The notes under the pieces: model-generated | Database searches by the model: none | What the model was told of the DNA's origin: nothing | What the model saw: the letters and a program-made list of their open reading frames with translations, nothing else | DNA from: Enterococcus wangshanyuanii | GTDB lineage: Bacteria > Bacillota > Bacilli > Lactobacillales > Enterococcaceae | Assembly (NCBI RefSeq): GCF_002197645.1 | Contig: NZ_CP021874.1 | Location: 186,001 to 250,000 of the forward strand | Length of the DNA: 64,000 nt | Direction: 5' to 3' | Shown here: positions 53,570 to 63,947 of the stretch, in pieces | Layout of the letters: the number at the start of each line of letters is the position of its first letter | Position numbering within the stretch: the stretch's first letter is position 1 | Program-made: the position numbers and the translations under genes

Positions 53570-54067
53570 CTATGCCCCAGCTTCCCAAACATCAACAGTT
53601 TTGCTGATTGTAGAAGGCAAAACATATTTTTCTTGAGTACCGGGCATGCTATTATACGTATATTTGAATGTTACTTGAAAATCATTGAATTTATCAAAAT
53701 TAAAAGTCCCATTTGTATTCAAGACTTCGTTTTCTGAAATATCAACAAAAGAACTCTTCGCTTTATCATAGACTTTGAAAGAAACTTCTAGGTTAGAGTA
53801 ATCAACCTCATTTCCCTTTCGATCTTTCACACTTTTAACGAGATCTTTAGGTTTAAGTGTAGAAAGCCATTTGCCATTTTCGTGACTTCTACTATGGGAC
53901 ACTTCAGAGTATATTTCAATAGATGCTTGATCAACTGTCTCATACTGCAATTCACCATTCTCACCAACTATTATCCAACCGTAAGCGTAAGCATACAGAC
54001 CACCTAAACTACTAATTCCTGCTAATAACGTAATACCACACAACAAAATAACCATTTTCTTTTTCAT
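53570..54067 (-). CDS. Secreted or membrane-anchored protein of unknown function
   Basis: 165 aa. It has an N-terminal hydrophobic signal or anchor (6-28, VILLCGITLLAGISSLGGLYAYAYG), then an extracellular beta-rich domain (ENGELQYETVDQASIEIYSEVSHSRSHENGKWLSTLKPKDLVKSVKDRKG, VSFKVYDKAKSSFVDISENEV). No lipobox and no recognised family. AGGAG precedes the ATG, and an AT-rich promoter region lies upstream. It stands alone between two longer units. Confidence 0.6.
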   Translation of the reverse strand: MKKKMVILLCGITLLAGISSLGGLYAYAYGWIIVGENGELQYETVDQASIEIYSEVSHSRSHENGKWLSTLKPKDLVKSVKDRKGNEVDYSNLEVSFKVYDKAKSSFVDISENEVLNTNGTFNFDKFNDFQVTFKYTYNSMPGTQEKYVLPSTISKTVDVWEAGA

Positions 54068-54332
54068 AATTTTTTTGTCTCCTTTTCTATTCGATTTTAA
54101 TTATATCACAATAAATATGTTTTTTTATATAAAAAATATATAATAATTAGATTTATATGTATTAGTAGTTTGCTGGAGTACTTTTAAACATGTATTATTG
54201 GTTTGAGCAAGAGCCATTCTTGTTCAATTGATTAAAAAAAGTGTAAACTTAAAGCTATAACCAGTAATTATGATAAAAGTATTCTACAATTAATTGAGTA
54301 TAAACATCAGAGGAAAGTGAATTGGGTGGACT

Positions 54333-56801
54333 ATGAGAAATTTGTTCAAGAAAAAAAGAGATATCGATAACGAAACGTTTTTTTCATCAGAAGAAAAACA
54401 ACAAGGAGTAAGTACTGAAGATATACGAATTCCGGAGACGGTCAAAGGACTATCTGACCAAGAAGTCGAAGCACTCTATGCTGAGGGAAAATACAATAAG
54501 GAAACAGAAGATCTATCCAGAACAACGAAACAGATCATTTTGGATAATTCATTGACATTATTTAATTTCATCAATTTGTTTCTAGCAATCGCTGTTTTTG
54601 CTGTAGGATATCCTAAAAATGCGCTTTTTTTCTGGATCATCATCATCAATACGGCAATCGGTGTTTTTCAGGAAATTCATGCGAAACGAACGATCGACAA
54701 GCTATCGATCGTCAATAAAACAGAGGTTTTGACTTTAAGACAAGGACAATTAAAAAAGATTTTTCAAGATGACATTGTTTTAGGCGATGTTCTCGTTTTG
54801 ACATTGGGCAATCAAGTGCCATCTGACGGCATCGTTCTTCATGGAGATGGTATGGAAGTTGATGAATCGCTTTTAACGGGAGAGTCTGATAAGATCCTGA
54901 AAGGGAATGGAGACAAAATCATGAGCGGGAGCTTTATCACTTCTGGGTTAGGTTTTGTCAAAATCACAGCTGTAGGCGAAGACAATTTTGTTTCCAAGCT
55001 GTCTAAAGAAGCAAAAACAGAAAAAAAATCAACATCAGAGCTTATGAACTCCTTAAATCTTTTGATTAAAGGGCTGACTTTTGCAATCGTGCCTATTGGA
55101 GTATTGCTATTTTGGTCTCAATATCAGTCCACACACTCTTTCCCTAAAACAGTTTTAGGGGTATCGGGTGCGTTGATCAGTATGATTCCAGAAGGATTGA
55201 TGCTTTTAACCAGTGTGGCGTTTGCCGTAGGTGCAGCTAATTTAGCACGGAAGCAAACGCTGATACAACGCCTAGCGTGTATCGAAACACTAGCACGCGT
55301 GGATACAATTTGTTTGGACAAAACGGGGACAATTACCGATGGAACATTAACATTCAAGGAGCTGATCCCATTAGCTGGTTTTCCTGCTAGTGAAATCGAG
55401 CGCGCGATGAGTGAAATGATGGCTGGTCTATCCGATCAAAATGCAACGGCAAAAGTGCTGAGAAAAAGATTTCCACAGCAACAAGCAGAATGGGCAGTAA
55501 AAAAGGTCATGCCATTTTCTTCTGATCGGAAGTGGAGTGGGATTACATTTAATGAAAAAGGGACCTTTGTAATGGGCGCTCCTGAATTTATTTATTCGGA
55601 ACTGCCGAATGAGCTTCGTGAAAGGCTTGCACCTTACAATGAGCAAGGGGATCGAGTGTTGATTTTGATTCATTCTGATGCAGAGTTAACGGGGCCGATT
55701 TTACCAAATGAAAAAGAAACGGTAGCCATTTTTATTATTGCGGATACGTTACGGGAAAATGCAGCAGATACTTTCTCTTATTTTGCGAAACAGGATGTTA
55801 CTCTGAAGGTTATTTCTGGGGACAATCCAATCACAGTCTCTCAAATTGCCAAGCAAGCTGGAATTGCCGGAGCGGAACACTTTGTTGATATGAGTAAAGT
55901 ATCTGATTCTGAAAATTTTAATGAGCTGGTTGAAAAAACAACAGTTTTTGGTCGAGTAACACCGTATCAAAAAAGGGAATTGATTCAGGCTTTAAAAGAA
56001 AATGGTCATACGACGTGTATGACAGGTGATGGTGTAAACGATATTCTTTCTTTAAGAGAAGCAGATGTTAGTGTAGCAATGGCTAGCGGAAGCGATGCGG
56101 CTAGAGCTGTGTCAGATGTCGTGTTACTAAATTCAGATTTTAGTTCCATGATCCAAGTATTGAATGAAGGTCGTCGTGTGATCAATAATATTGAACGTGT
56201 GGCATCGATGTATATGGTCAAAACGATTTATTCTGCCATTCTTGCAGTGACGTTTATTTTCTTATTATTGCCGTATCCATTTGCTCCGTTACAGTTAACA
56301 CCGATCAATACACTAACTGTTGGAATTCCGTCCTTTATTTTAGCGTTAGAACCAAACTATCAACGGATCAAAGGGCATTTTTTAACTAACATTCTTAGAA
56401 TTTCCGTGCCGGGAGCGCTGACAGTTGTTTTTAATATTTTGATTTTGCAATTGGCAGGGATTTGGTTTGGTTTGCCTCATCAGGATGTTTCTACGATGTG
56501 TGTTCTGTTAACGGGATGTGTTGGCTTCCAGGTTCTTTTCAGAGCGGCGCGGCCTTTAGATTTGAAAAAGAAAATCATGATTGGACTGTTGATTGCAGCA
56601 TTCTTAGTTTGTTTCTTGATTTTCGGAGAATTTTTCATGCTGACCTCCTTATTTACAAAAAACGTATTCTTTTACTTACCGCTTGTTTTAGGTAGCCGTT
56701 CGATCTTTAATTATATTTCATTGGTGATGACCCGAGTGGTTTATGAAGTAGAGAAGAGAAAAGAAAACAGAAAAATAAAAAAGAAAAAACGTGTGATTTA
56801 A
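54333..56801 (+). CDS. P-type cation-transporting ATPase, CtpE/Exp7-like
   Basis: 822 aa. The P-type ATPase motifs are clear: TGES in the actuator domain (about 186-189), PEGL in TM4 (MIPEGLMLL), the phosphorylated aspartate in CLDKTGTITDG (about residue 329), TGDGVNDILSLREADVSVAMASGSDAARA in the hinge, and six C-terminal transmembrane segments. No N-terminal metal-binding domain. PEGL and the overall layout match CtpE of Mycobacterium and pneumococcal Exp7, for which calcium or another divalent cation has been proposed; the ion cannot be fixed here. A very basic tail (RKENRKIKKKKRVI) ends it. Confidence 0.85.
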   Translation: MRNLFKKKRDIDNETFFSSEEKQQGVSTEDIRIPETVKGLSDQEVEALYAEGKYNKETEDLSRTTKQIILDNSLTLFNFINLFLAIAVFAVGYPKNALFFWIIIINTAIGVFQEIHAKRTIDKLSIVNKTEVLTLRQGQLKKIFQDDIVLGDVLVLTLGNQVPSDGIVLHGDGMEVDESLLTGESDKILKGNGDKIMSGSFITSGLGFVKITAVGEDNFVSKLSKEAKTEKKSTSELMNSLNLLIKGLTFAIVPIGVLLFWSQYQSTHSFPKTVLGVSGALISMIPEGLMLLTSVAFAVGAANLARKQTLIQRLACIETLARVDTICLDKTGTITDGTLTFKELIPLAGFPASEIERAMSEMMAGLSDQNATAKVLRKRFPQQQAEWAVKKVMPFSSDRKWSGITFNEKGTFVMGAPEFIYSELPNELRERLAPYNEQGDRVLILIHSDAELTGPILPNEKETVAIFIIADTLRENAADTFSYFAKQDVTLKVISGDNPITVSQIAKQAGIAGAEHFVDMSKVSDSENFNELVEKTTVFGRVTPYQKRELIQALKENGHTTCMTGDGVNDILSLREADVSVAMASGSDAARAVSDVVLLNSDFSSMIQVLNEGRRVINNIERVASMYMVKTIYSAILAVTFIFLLLPYPFAPLQLTPINTLTVGIPSFILALEPNYQRIKGHFLTNILRISVPGALTVVFNILILQLAGIWFGLPHQDVSTMCVLLTGCVGFQVLFRAARPLDLKKKIMIGLLIAAFLVCFLIFGEFFMLTSLFTKNVFFYLPLVLGSRSIFNYISLVMTRVVYEVEKRKENRKIKKKKRVI

Positions 56802-56805
56802 ACTG

Positions 56806-56846
56806 AAAATAGTCTGGACGAGTCGAATGTCCAGACTATTTTTGTC
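56806..56846 (+). terminator. Terminator after the CtpE-like gene
   Basis: AAAATAGTCTGGAC and GTCCAGACTATTTTT pair with a 9-base loop and a T run. Confidence 0.88.
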
Positions 56847-56864
56847 TCTGATTCTAATAAAGAA

Positions 56865-56879
56865 TGACAATCATTTTCA
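56865..56879. promoter_or_regulatory. Fur-family operator upstream of the P1B ATPase gene
   Basis: TGACAAT-C-ATTTTCA is a 7-1-7 palindrome with two differences from the Fur consensus TGATAAT-N-ATTATCA. It lies 81 bases before the start codon. Fur, PerR and Zur sites share this frame; the sequence is closest to Fur. Confidence 0.55.
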
Positions 56880-56960
56880 TTTAAGACCTTTGGTTTTGTT
56901 CTCTCATCCTTTGAGGGTATCCTTGATTAAAAGAGATCTTTTGGGAAAGGCGTGCGTACA

Positions 56961-58751
56961 ATGAAACATTTGACTAAACTACTCATTACGGTCAGCACCG
57001 GAATACTGGCTTTATTATTTGAATTTATTTTTCATCAACCTTTATTTGCATTTGGCATTATTTTGATCACAGGTTCTATGATGGCATGTTCAATGCTGAT
57101 GGAAATGATCCGCACACTAAAGTCCGGGCGTTATGGAGTAGATATACTAGCTATCACAGCAATCGTCGCTACGTTAGCTGTCGGTGAATATTGGGCCAGC
57201 TTGATGATTCTGATCATGTTGACCGGTGGAGATTCCTTAGAAGATTATGCAGCGAAGCGGGCGAATAAAGAATTGAAGTCCTTGCTGGATCATTCTCCTC
57301 AAATAGCCCATCGTCTGCTTAATGATTCTTTATCCGATATACGTGTTGAACAGATTGAAATTGGTGATCAGCTAGTCGTAAAACCAGGAGAAATCATTCC
57401 AGTTGATGGGAAAATCTTAAGTGGAGAGTCTGCAGTGGATGAGGCTTCTTTGACGGGGGAGTCACGCCCGGTAAATAAAAGCCTCGGGGATTCTGTAATG
57501 TCCGGTTCTATCAATGGAGAAAGCTCTTTGACGATTCAGGCGGAAAAGACCGCTGCAGATAGTCAATACCAAATGATCGTGAAATTGGTGAAAGAATCTC
57601 AAACGCAACCTGCGCATTTTGTTCGGATGGCCGATCGTTACGCAGTGCCGTTTACCATTGCTGCTTACGTGATTGCCGGAGCTGCCTGGTTTTTTTCAAA
57701 GGATCCAACTAGATTTGCAGAAGTGCTGGTTGTTGCCTCACCATGTCCGTTGATTTTAGTTGCTCCGATTGCTTTAGTAGCCGGGATGAACCGTTCTAGC
57801 AGAAATGGAATCGTCATAAAAACGGGAACCTCTATAGAAAAAATAGCTGATGCAAAGACAGTCGCCTTTGATAAAACAGGAACGATCACTAAAGGAGAAC
57901 TTTCTGTCGCGCAAGTTGTTGCTTTAAGTTCTACTGCCGAGGATGAATTACTTGTTTTAGCAGCAAGTGCTGAACAAGAATCAAGTCATATTTTAGCACG
58001 ATCGCTTGTTAAGTATGCATCAAAGAATCACAGCTTGAAAAAAGTTTCAAGTCTTGAGGAAACAACGGGTGCTGGTGTTAAGGCTGTTATTGAAGGAAAC
58101 ACGATTCTTGTGGGGAAGCCGTCTTTTGTAACAAATGATATAATAGAGGATATCCCCGAGCAAACGGCCGTCTACGTTTCTAAGGATGACCACTATTTAG
58201 GGTATATTACCTTTACTGATAGTGTTAGACCAGAAGCTAAGCAAACGATGAGCCAACTTCGAAAGCTTCAAATCAGTCATTTATTGATGTTGACTGGAGA
58301 TCATCAGAAAATTGCCGAAGAGATCGCGTCAGAAGTCGGCATTACAGAAGTTCACTCAGAGTGTTTACCGCAAGATAAAATTGAGGTACTGAAAAGACTA
58401 CCAGAATCCAGCCGCCCGGTGATCATGGTAGGTGATGGTGTCAATGATGCACCTTCATTAGCCGTAGCGGATATCGGAATCGCTATGGGAGCTCATGGGT
58501 CAAGTGCTGCAAGTGAGACAGCGGATGCGGTTATTTTAAAAGATGATTTAGAAAAGGTCAGTAAGGCTGTTAAAATATCAAAAGATACAATGAAAATTGC
58601 AAAGCAATCTGTATTGATCGGTATTGCTATTTGTACAATTTTGATGCTGATTGCTAGTACTGGTGTGATTCCAGCCTTATTTGGGGCAGTATTGCAGGAA
58701 GTGGTAGATACGGTGTCGATACTTTCCTCATTAAGAGCGAGAAATGATTGA
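56961..58751 (+). CDS. Heavy-metal-transporting P1B-type ATPase with SPC motif
   Basis: About 596 aa with no N-terminal metal-binding domain. It has the TGES actuator motif (SLTGESRPV), ASPCPLILVAPIAL in the metal-transport helix (SPC, not CPC), the phosphorylated Asp304 in FDKTGTITKG, and MVGDGVNDAPSLAVADIGIAMG. The SPC motif points to the P1B-4-like group, which exports iron, cobalt or zinc. The final helix has LQEVVDTVSILSSLRA in place of HEGxT, so the ion is open. A Fur-like box upstream favours iron efflux. The start is the ATG at 56961; the GTG at 56952 abuts the AAAGG. Confidence 0.85.
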   Translation: MKHLTKLLITVSTGILALLFEFIFHQPLFAFGIILITGSMMACSMLMEMIRTLKSGRYGVDILAITAIVATLAVGEYWASLMILIMLTGGDSLEDYAAKRANKELKSLLDHSPQIAHRLLNDSLSDIRVEQIEIGDQLVVKPGEIIPVDGKILSGESAVDEASLTGESRPVNKSLGDSVMSGSINGESSLTIQAEKTAADSQYQMIVKLVKESQTQPAHFVRMADRYAVPFTIAAYVIAGAAWFFSKDPTRFAEVLVVASPCPLILVAPIALVAGMNRSSRNGIVIKTGTSIEKIADAKTVAFDKTGTITKGELSVAQVVALSSTAEDELLVLAASAEQESSHILARSLVKYASKNHSLKKVSSLEETTGAGVKAVIEGNTILVGKPSFVTNDIIEDIPEQTAVYVSKDDHYLGYITFTDSVRPEAKQTMSQLRKLQISHLLMLTGDHQKIAEEIASEVGITEVHSECLPQDKIEVLKRLPESSRPVIMVGDGVNDAPSLAVADIGIAMGAHGSSAASETADAVILKDDLEKVSKAVKISKDTMKIAKQSVLIGIAICTILMLIASTGVIPALFGAVLQEVVDTVSILSSLRARND

Positions 58752-58893
58752 GTTAGGAATGATTAGTTGCCTTGCACGTTTTAAGTTGTTAAAATATAGC
58801 TATAGATAAAGCGTGTTATCTAATTTCAGTAACAAGACTTGAATAGACTGTTATCAAATGTCAGTAGTGCTTGTTAGATGAGGAGGAACAAAG

Positions 58894-59166
58894 ATGAACG
58901 GTAGTAAGATCGATGGAAAAAAGGTAACAGAAGAAATGCTTTTAGATAAGGGGTATCGTAAATACTCGGGAGAAAAACTAGATATTTACTATAGTAAGGA
59001 TATTTGTGCTCACATTGGTAATTGTGTTCGCGGCAATCCCGATGTTTTTGAAGTAGGTCGTCGTCCTTGGATCATTGCTGATAACGGCGGCGTAGAAGAT
59101 GATATTCAGGTAATCAATACTTGCCCAAGTGGTGCATTAAAGTATATTCGAAAGGATGGAAAATAA
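58894..59166 (+). CDS. Small (4Fe-4S) mono-cluster protein, YjdI-like
   Basis: 90 aa. The family pattern is YSGEKLDIYYSKDICAHIGNCVRGNPDVFEVGRRPWI, then VINTCPSGALKYI, with three cysteines in the order C..C..C for an iron-sulphur cluster. E. coli yjdI is likewise followed by a small acetyltransferase, yjdJ, as here. GAGGAGG precedes the ATG. Function unknown. Confidence 0.85.
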   Translation: MNGSKIDGKKVTEEMLLDKGYRKYSGEKLDIYYSKDICAHIGNCVRGNPDVFEVGRRPWIIADNGGVEDDIQVINTCPSGALKYIRKDGK

Positions 59167-59168
59167 GG

Positions 59169-59444
59169 ATGGAAATCAAAGAAGAAACAGGACGTTTTGC
59201 TTTATATAATGATGAAAACCAAGAAATTGGCGAAATGACTTGGTCGGATGCCGGTACTGAAATGATGATCATTGACCACACATTTGTCGATCCAGCATAT
59301 AGAGGTCAAAAGCTGGCTGAAAAACTGGTATATCAAGGAGTAGAAAAGGCACGCCGTGAAGGGAAGAAAATTATTCCCTTATGTCCATTTGCAAAAAAAG
59401 AATTTGATACAAAGCCGGAATATAAAGATGTCTTAAGAGCGTAA
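59169..59444 (+). CDS. Small GNAT-like N-acetyltransferase, YjdJ-like
   Basis: 91 aa, a minimal GNAT domain: FALYNDENQEIGEMTWSDAG, MMIIDHTFVDPAYRGQKLAEKLV (the acetyl-CoA loop), and KIIPLCPFAKKEFDTKPEY. The start ATG at 59169 is two bases after the YjdI stop; the longer frame from 59121 overlaps YjdI and has no homology. Pair with yjdI is conserved between distant bacteria, so they probably act together. Confidence 0.85.
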   Translation: MEIKEETGRFALYNDENQEIGEMTWSDAGTEMMIIDHTFVDPAYRGQKLAEKLVYQGVEKARREGKKIIPLCPFAKKEFDTKPEYKDVLRA

Positions 59445-59633
59445 TAAAAAATAAGAGTTCTTCTGATGTTTAGGATTCATCAAGATTAAAAGTTTAGGAT
59501 GCAACTCACTGAGTGGTCTCCTAGATTTTTTTCCGACAAAAAGACAGAGCATTTTTCAATTTTAACTAGTATTTAAAAAAGAATTATGCTAAAGTATAAT
59601 AGATGTATTTTGTGAATAAGGGAGAATTAAACT

Positions 59634-59870
59634 ATGTATAATTTTATTTTAACACTTGTGGTCATTTTGTCAGTAGTGATGGTCATTGCTGTAATGATGC
59701 AACCAAGCAAACAAAATAGCGCAGCAAGTGCCTTTACAGGTGGAGCAGATAAACTTTTCGGCAAACAAAAAGCTCGTGGTTTTGAAGCTGTGATGCAAAG
59801 AGCGACAGCAGTGATTGGCGCTGTTTGGATGTTACTATTATTTGTCTTAGTATTATTATCATCAAAGTAA
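59634..59870 (+). CDS. secG: Preprotein translocase subunit SecG
   Basis: 78 aa with two transmembrane segments (about 3-19, 54-75) and the SecG centre MQPSKQNSAASAFTGGADKLFGKQKARGFEAVMQR. It is an accessory subunit of SecYEG. GGGAG precedes the ATG. The usual firmicute neighbours esterase, rnr and smpB follow. Confidence 0.95.
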   Translation: MYNFILTLVVILSVVMVIAVMMQPSKQNSAASAFTGGADKLFGKQKARGFEAVMQRATAVIGAVWMLLLFVLVLLSSK

Positions 59871-59878
59871 GACCTTTG

Positions 59879-59907
59879 AAGTCCCTCATTTACTGAGGGA
59901 CTTTTTT
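59879..59907 (+). terminator. Terminator after secG
   Basis: AAGTCCCTCA and TGAGGGACTT form a perfect 10-bp stem with a 5-base loop, followed by a T run. Confidence 0.9.
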
Positions 59908-60004
59908 ATATCCTTAAAAAGCAAAGGAAAAAAGTCAGAGACCTTTCTTTTCATAAGGTTTTCAGTCGATAATGTGCTAAAATGAGGATGAGGTGAATCA
60001 GAGA

Positions 60005-60769
60005 ATGAAAATAACAAATCTACCTAAACCATTATTTACCGAAAATGGTCCTCGTGCAGTTCTTCTATTGCACGCATATTCAGGAAGCAGCAATGACATG
60101 CGCATGCTTAGTCGTTATTTAGAAAAAGAAAATTACACGGTGTACTCACCGAATTTTTCAGGTCATGCAACGTTTGATCCTGAAAATATTTTGGAAAAAA
60201 CAACAGCAGATTGGCAGCAGGACACAATAAATGCTCTTCAATTTTTAAAAGAAAAAGGCTATTCGCAAATCGCTGTTTTTGGCCTTTCAATGGGCGGGAT
60301 TTTTGCGACAGCTGCATTAGCTGATCGATCAGAAGGTATCATCGGCGGAGGCTTTTTCTGCTCACCAATTTTTCCTGTCAAAAACAATGTACCTGAAAAT
60401 TTCGCTTTGTATGCAGAGCAAGTGCTAAAAGTTGCCGGTGTTCCAGAAGATGAGCGCATCGACCGCTTAACCAACATCAAGGCTGACTCTCACGAACAGT
60501 TAGCAGATATTGAACAGTTTTCCACTAAAACAGCTGAAAAATTGAATCAAGTACAGGTGCCATTTTTTATGGCTCAAGCTGGTAATGATGAAATGATCGA
60601 TGCGACAGGCGTCTATCAAAGCGCTAAAGCACTCACACAAACACGATTTACATTAAACTGGTACCCAAACGGTGGACATGCTGTAACGGTTGGGCCAGAA
60701 CATAAACAATTAGAACAAGACGTGGCAGCATTTTTAAACACATTGTCTTGGAATGAGGAGAACGAATGA
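60005..60769 (+). CDS. Carboxylesterase, alpha/beta hydrolase
   Basis: About 254 aa. The nucleophile elbow is GLSMGG (Ser95), preceded by [21 protein letters not shown] (oxyanion region), with acid and histidine late in [15 protein letters not shown] and [11 protein letters not shown]. It matches the monoacylglycerol lipase/Est30-like carboxylesterases that sit before rnr in firmicutes. The start is the ATG at 60005 with GAGGTG; its stop overlaps the rnr start by 4 bases. Confidence 0.88.
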   Translation: MKITNLPKPLFTENGPRAVLLLHAYSGSSNDMRMLSRYLEKENYTVYSPNFSGHATFDPENILEKTTADWQQDTINALQFLKEKGYSQIAVFGLSMGGIFATAALADRSEGIIGGGFFCSPIFPVKNNVPENFALYAEQVLKVAGVPEDERIDRLTNIKADSHEQLADIEQFSTKTAEKLNQVQVPFFMAQAGNDEMIDATGVYQSAKALTQTRFTLNWYPNGGHAVTVGPEHKQLEQDVAAFLNTLSWNEENE

Positions 60770-63126
60770 CAAAACAAACAATCAAGGAGAAAATCCTGTT
60801 TTTCATGGAAAATCATAGCAAGAAAAGCTTTTCTATGGAAGAAATTGCGGAGGGACTTAAGCTACAAAAAAGTGCAGATTTTAAGCTGCTGGTTCAAACA
60901 GTCGCAGCAATGGAACGGGAAAAATCCGTAGAATTTACCAAAAAAGGCAAAATCAAGTTGCCGCAAAAGGATGTAACAGTCGAAGGTGTTTTTCGTGCGA
61001 ATGAACGCGGCTTTGGTTTTGTGACGATCGATCCGGAAGAAGCAGATGTCTATATTCCGAAAGAAGCAGTCAATTTTGCAATGGATGGGGACATTGTAGC
61101 GATCGATATTGTTCAAGCAGCTGATCCATTTTCTGATCGCGGAGCAGAAGGCAAAATCGTCGAAATCAGAACAAGAGCAATCACTCAAGTTGTAGGCGAA
61201 TTTATCGCTTATGATGAGAAGGAAGTCAGCGAAACGGATCTCTATGGCTATGCAATTCCAAAGGATAAAAAGATGACAGGGCTAACCTTTAATGTTGCGG
61301 CCCAAGGCATCAAACCTGTTGATGGCAGCATCGTGATCGTTGAAGTGACGCACTATCCTGAGAAAGAGTATCCAAGAAGCTTGGAAGGATTGGTCAAAAA
61401 AGTCGTTGGCCATAAAAATGATCCAGGCATGGATATTTTATCGATCGTTGTTGCTCATGGAATTCCGACAAGCTTTCCAGATACCGTTATTGATGAAGCT
61501 GACAAAGTACCAGATGCTATTTCGGAAGAAGATATCAAAGGCCGCAGAGATTTACGTGATCAAATGATCGTGACGATCGATGGAGAAGATGCTAAAGATT
61601 TAGATGATGCGGTAACGGTTCGTAAATTAGAGAATGGCAACTATTTCTTAGGTGTGCATATCGCTGATGTTTCTTACTACGTGACGGAAGGTAGCGAATT
61701 GGATATTGAAGCGTATGAGCGCGGTACAAGTGTTTATTTGACAGATCGTGTAGTACCGATGATTCCTCAACGATTATCCAATGGGATTTGTTCGTTGAAT
61801 CCCCATGTTCCTCGTCTAACGATGAGTTGTGAAATGGAGATCACGCCTGAAGGTCATGTAGTCAAACATGATATTTTTCAAAGTGTGATCCAAACGACAG
61901 AGCGCATGACCTATACATCAGTCAATGAGATTTTAGAGGAACAAAATCCTGAAACAATGGAGCGCTACAAAGAGTTAGTTCCTATGTTTAAGGAAATGGG
62001 TGAACTTCACCAAATACTTGAACAAATGCGGGAGACACGAGGAGCGATTTCATTTGAAGATCGTGAAGCTAAGGTATTGGTTGACGGGCAAGGTCATCCA
62101 CAAGACATCTTATTGCGAACACGTGGTGTTGGTGAACGTTTGATCGAGTCCTTCATGCTGGCTGCTAATGAAACAGTGGCGAAGCACTACCATGATCTTA
62201 AATTACCATTCATTTATCGGATCCATGAACAGCCGAAAGAAGAAAAGATGCAACGATTCTTCGATTTTGCAGCAGTCTTAGGAATTTTAGTTAAGGGAAC
62301 AAAAACAGATATCACACCAAAGGATCTTCAAAGAGTATTAGAGCAAGTGGCTGATAAACCTGAAGAAGCAGTCATCAATACAATGCTGTTGCGCAGTATG
62401 CAGCAAGCGCGTTACTCTGAGGATAATTATGGACACTATGGTCTAGCCGCCGAATATTATACGCATTTTACGTCACCGATCAGACGATATCCAGATTTGA
62501 TCGTTCATCGTTTGATCCGCAGTTATGAAGGAAATGTTTCTGAAAAACTAAAAGAAAAATGGGAACAACATTTACCTGATATCGCAGACCATAGTTCAAA
62601 GATGGAGCGACGTGCAGTTGAAGCGGAACGCGAAGTCGATGCAATGAAGAAAGCCGAGTTTATGGCTGATAAGATCGGTGAAGAATATGTCGGTGTAATC
62701 AGTTCTGTCACTCGTTTTGGTCTTTTTGTAGAATTGCCGAATACGATCGAAGGATTGATCCATGTCAACAATTTGAAGCAGGATTATTTCCATTATATCG
62801 AGAATCATATGGCTCTTGTGGGTGAACGTACGGGTATGACACTGAAAATCGGTCAAAAAGTCAAAGTCAAAGTCGATAAGGCTGATCCCGAAACAAGGGA
62901 AATCGATTTTGAGTTCTTAGAAGCGGAAGAAGTTGAACGAATTGAAGCGCCGAAGCAACAAAAACGTCAAGATGGACGTAAACGACGTGATGATCGTAAA
63001 AATCGGGAACGCGGTCGTGACAAGAAGCCGTTTACTCAAAAGAAAAACAAGAAAAAAGGTAAAAAGCCTTTCTATAAAGAAGTTGCCAAGAAAAAAGGCA
63101 AAGGGAAGAAACCGAAGAAAAAATAG
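60766..63126 (+). CDS. rnr: Ribonuclease R
   Basis: 786 aa. N-terminal helix-turn-helix and OB cold-shock domains ([26 protein letters not shown]), the RNB exonuclease domain ([15 protein letters not shown], with the metal-binding aspartates, and [18 protein letters not shown]), an S1 domain ([28 protein letters not shown]) and a Lys-rich tail (about 725-786). It degrades structured RNA and works in trans-translation with SmpB, whose gene follows after 17 bases. Confidence 0.97.
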   Translation: MTKQTIKEKILFFMENHSKKSFSMEEIAEGLKLQKSADFKLLVQTVAAMEREKSVEFTKKGKIKLPQKDVTVEGVFRANERGFGFVTIDPEEADVYIPKEAVNFAMDGDIVAIDIVQAADPFSDRGAEGKIVEIRTRAITQVVGEFIAYDEKEVSETDLYGYAIPKDKKMTGLTFNVAAQGIKPVDGSIVIVEVTHYPEKEYPRSLEGLVKKVVGHKNDPGMDILSIVVAHGIPTSFPDTVIDEADKVPDAISEEDIKGRRDLRDQMIVTIDGEDAKDLDDAVTVRKLENGNYFLGVHIADVSYYVTEGSELDIEAYERGTSVYLTDRVVPMIPQRLSNGICSLNPHVPRLTMSCEMEITPEGHVVKHDIFQSVIQTTERMTYTSVNEILEEQNPETMERYKELVPMFKEMGELHQILEQMRETRGAISFEDREAKVLVDGQGHPQDILLRTRGVGERLIESFMLAANETVAKHYHDLKLPFIYRIHEQPKEEKMQRFFDFAAVLGILVKGTKTDITPKDLQRVLEQVADKPEEAVINTMLLRSMQQARYSEDNYGHYGLAAEYYTHFTSPIRRYPDLIVHRLIRSYEGNVSEKLKEKWEQHLPDIADHSSKMERRAVEAEREVDAMKKAEFMADKIGEEYVGVISSVTRFGLFVELPNTIEGLIHVNNLKQDYFHYIENHMALVGERTGMTLKIGQKVKVKVDKADPETREIDFEFLEAEEVERIEAPKQQKRQDGRKRRDDRKNRERGRDKKPFTQKKNKKKGKKPFYKEVAKKKGKGKKPKKK

Positions 63127-63143
63127 AAATTGGAGGTACAGCT

Positions 63144-63608
63144 ATGCCAAAAGGAGAAGGCAAATTGATTGCCCAAAATCGAAAAGCTAGGCATGACTAT
63201 ACTGTTGTTGATACAATGGAAGCAGGAATGGTTTTACAAGGAACAGAAATCAAGTCGATTCGTAATAGCCGTATCAATTTAAAAGATGGGTTTGTACGTA
63301 TCAGAAACGGCGAAGCCTACCTACTCAATGTACACATCAGTCCGTATGAGCAGGGAAATATTTTTAATCATGATCCTTTGCGCACTAGAAAACTGTTATT
63401 GCATAAAAAGCAAATCGCAAAATTAATGACGGAAACGAAAAACACAGGAATCACAATTATTCCTTTAAAAGTTTACATTCGAAACGGCTATGCGAAAGTC
63501 TTGATCGGGCTGGCTAAAGGGAAAAAACAATATGACAAACGAGAAGACTTGAAACGCAAAGAAATCAATCGCGAAATCGATCGTACATTAAAAAATAATT
63601 TGCGATAA
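63144..63608 (+). CDS. smpB: SsrA-binding protein SmpB
   Basis: 154 aa, full length: [54 protein letters not shown], then [48 protein letters not shown]. It binds tmRNA to rescue stalled ribosomes. GGAGGT precedes the ATG. The ssrA gene itself is not in this window. Confidence 0.98.
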   Translation: MPKGEGKLIAQNRKARHDYTVVDTMEAGMVLQGTEIKSIRNSRINLKDGFVRIRNGEAYLLNVHISPYEQGNIFNHDPLRTRKLLLHKKQIAKLMTETKNTGITIIPLKVYIRNGYAKVLIGLAKGKKQYDKREDLKRKEINREIDRTLKNNLR

Positions 63609-63668
63609 ATGATTAAATTTTTTGTTGTTTTTTGATGAAAAAAGTGCTTTTAAGTGGTTATTTTATTC

Positions 63669-63711
63669 TTTTTCGCATATTTCATTTCTTTGCTTTATCT
63701 TATGCGAAAAA
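63669..63711. repeat. Inverted repeat after smpB
   Basis: TTTTTCGCATA (63669-63679) and TATGCGAAAAA (63701-63711) are perfect complements around 21 bases. No T run follows. It is 60 bases past the smpB stop, so may end that transcript or mark a regulator site. A second weak hairpin (GATGA/TCATC followed by GTTTTTT) is at 63734-63753. The rest of 63609-63947 shows no gene. Confidence 0.4.
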
Positions 63712-63850
63712 TTTGATAGAGTGTAAGGGCACTGATGAGTTTTCATCGTTTTTTCAGTAACTCGTCTTCATGCCGTCAGATACCATTAAGACCCTATTCT
63801 TTTAATCTTTTGTCAGATCAAAAGATGTGTCTTATTTTCATAGATTTTTT

Positions 63851-63879
63851 TTGATATTATTCATCGATGGTGGTATGAT
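63851..63879 (+). promoter_or_regulatory. Promoter of the ATP synthase operon
   Basis: TTGATA (63851-63856), 17 bases, TATGAT (63874-63879). It lies 69 bases upstream of the atpB start. Confidence 0.6.
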
Positions 63880-63947
63880 ACGTGTGATTAAAACGAGAAG
63901 CACTTGATGCTTCTTACAAGGTTTGTTGGAAAAGAGGTGAAATAAGT

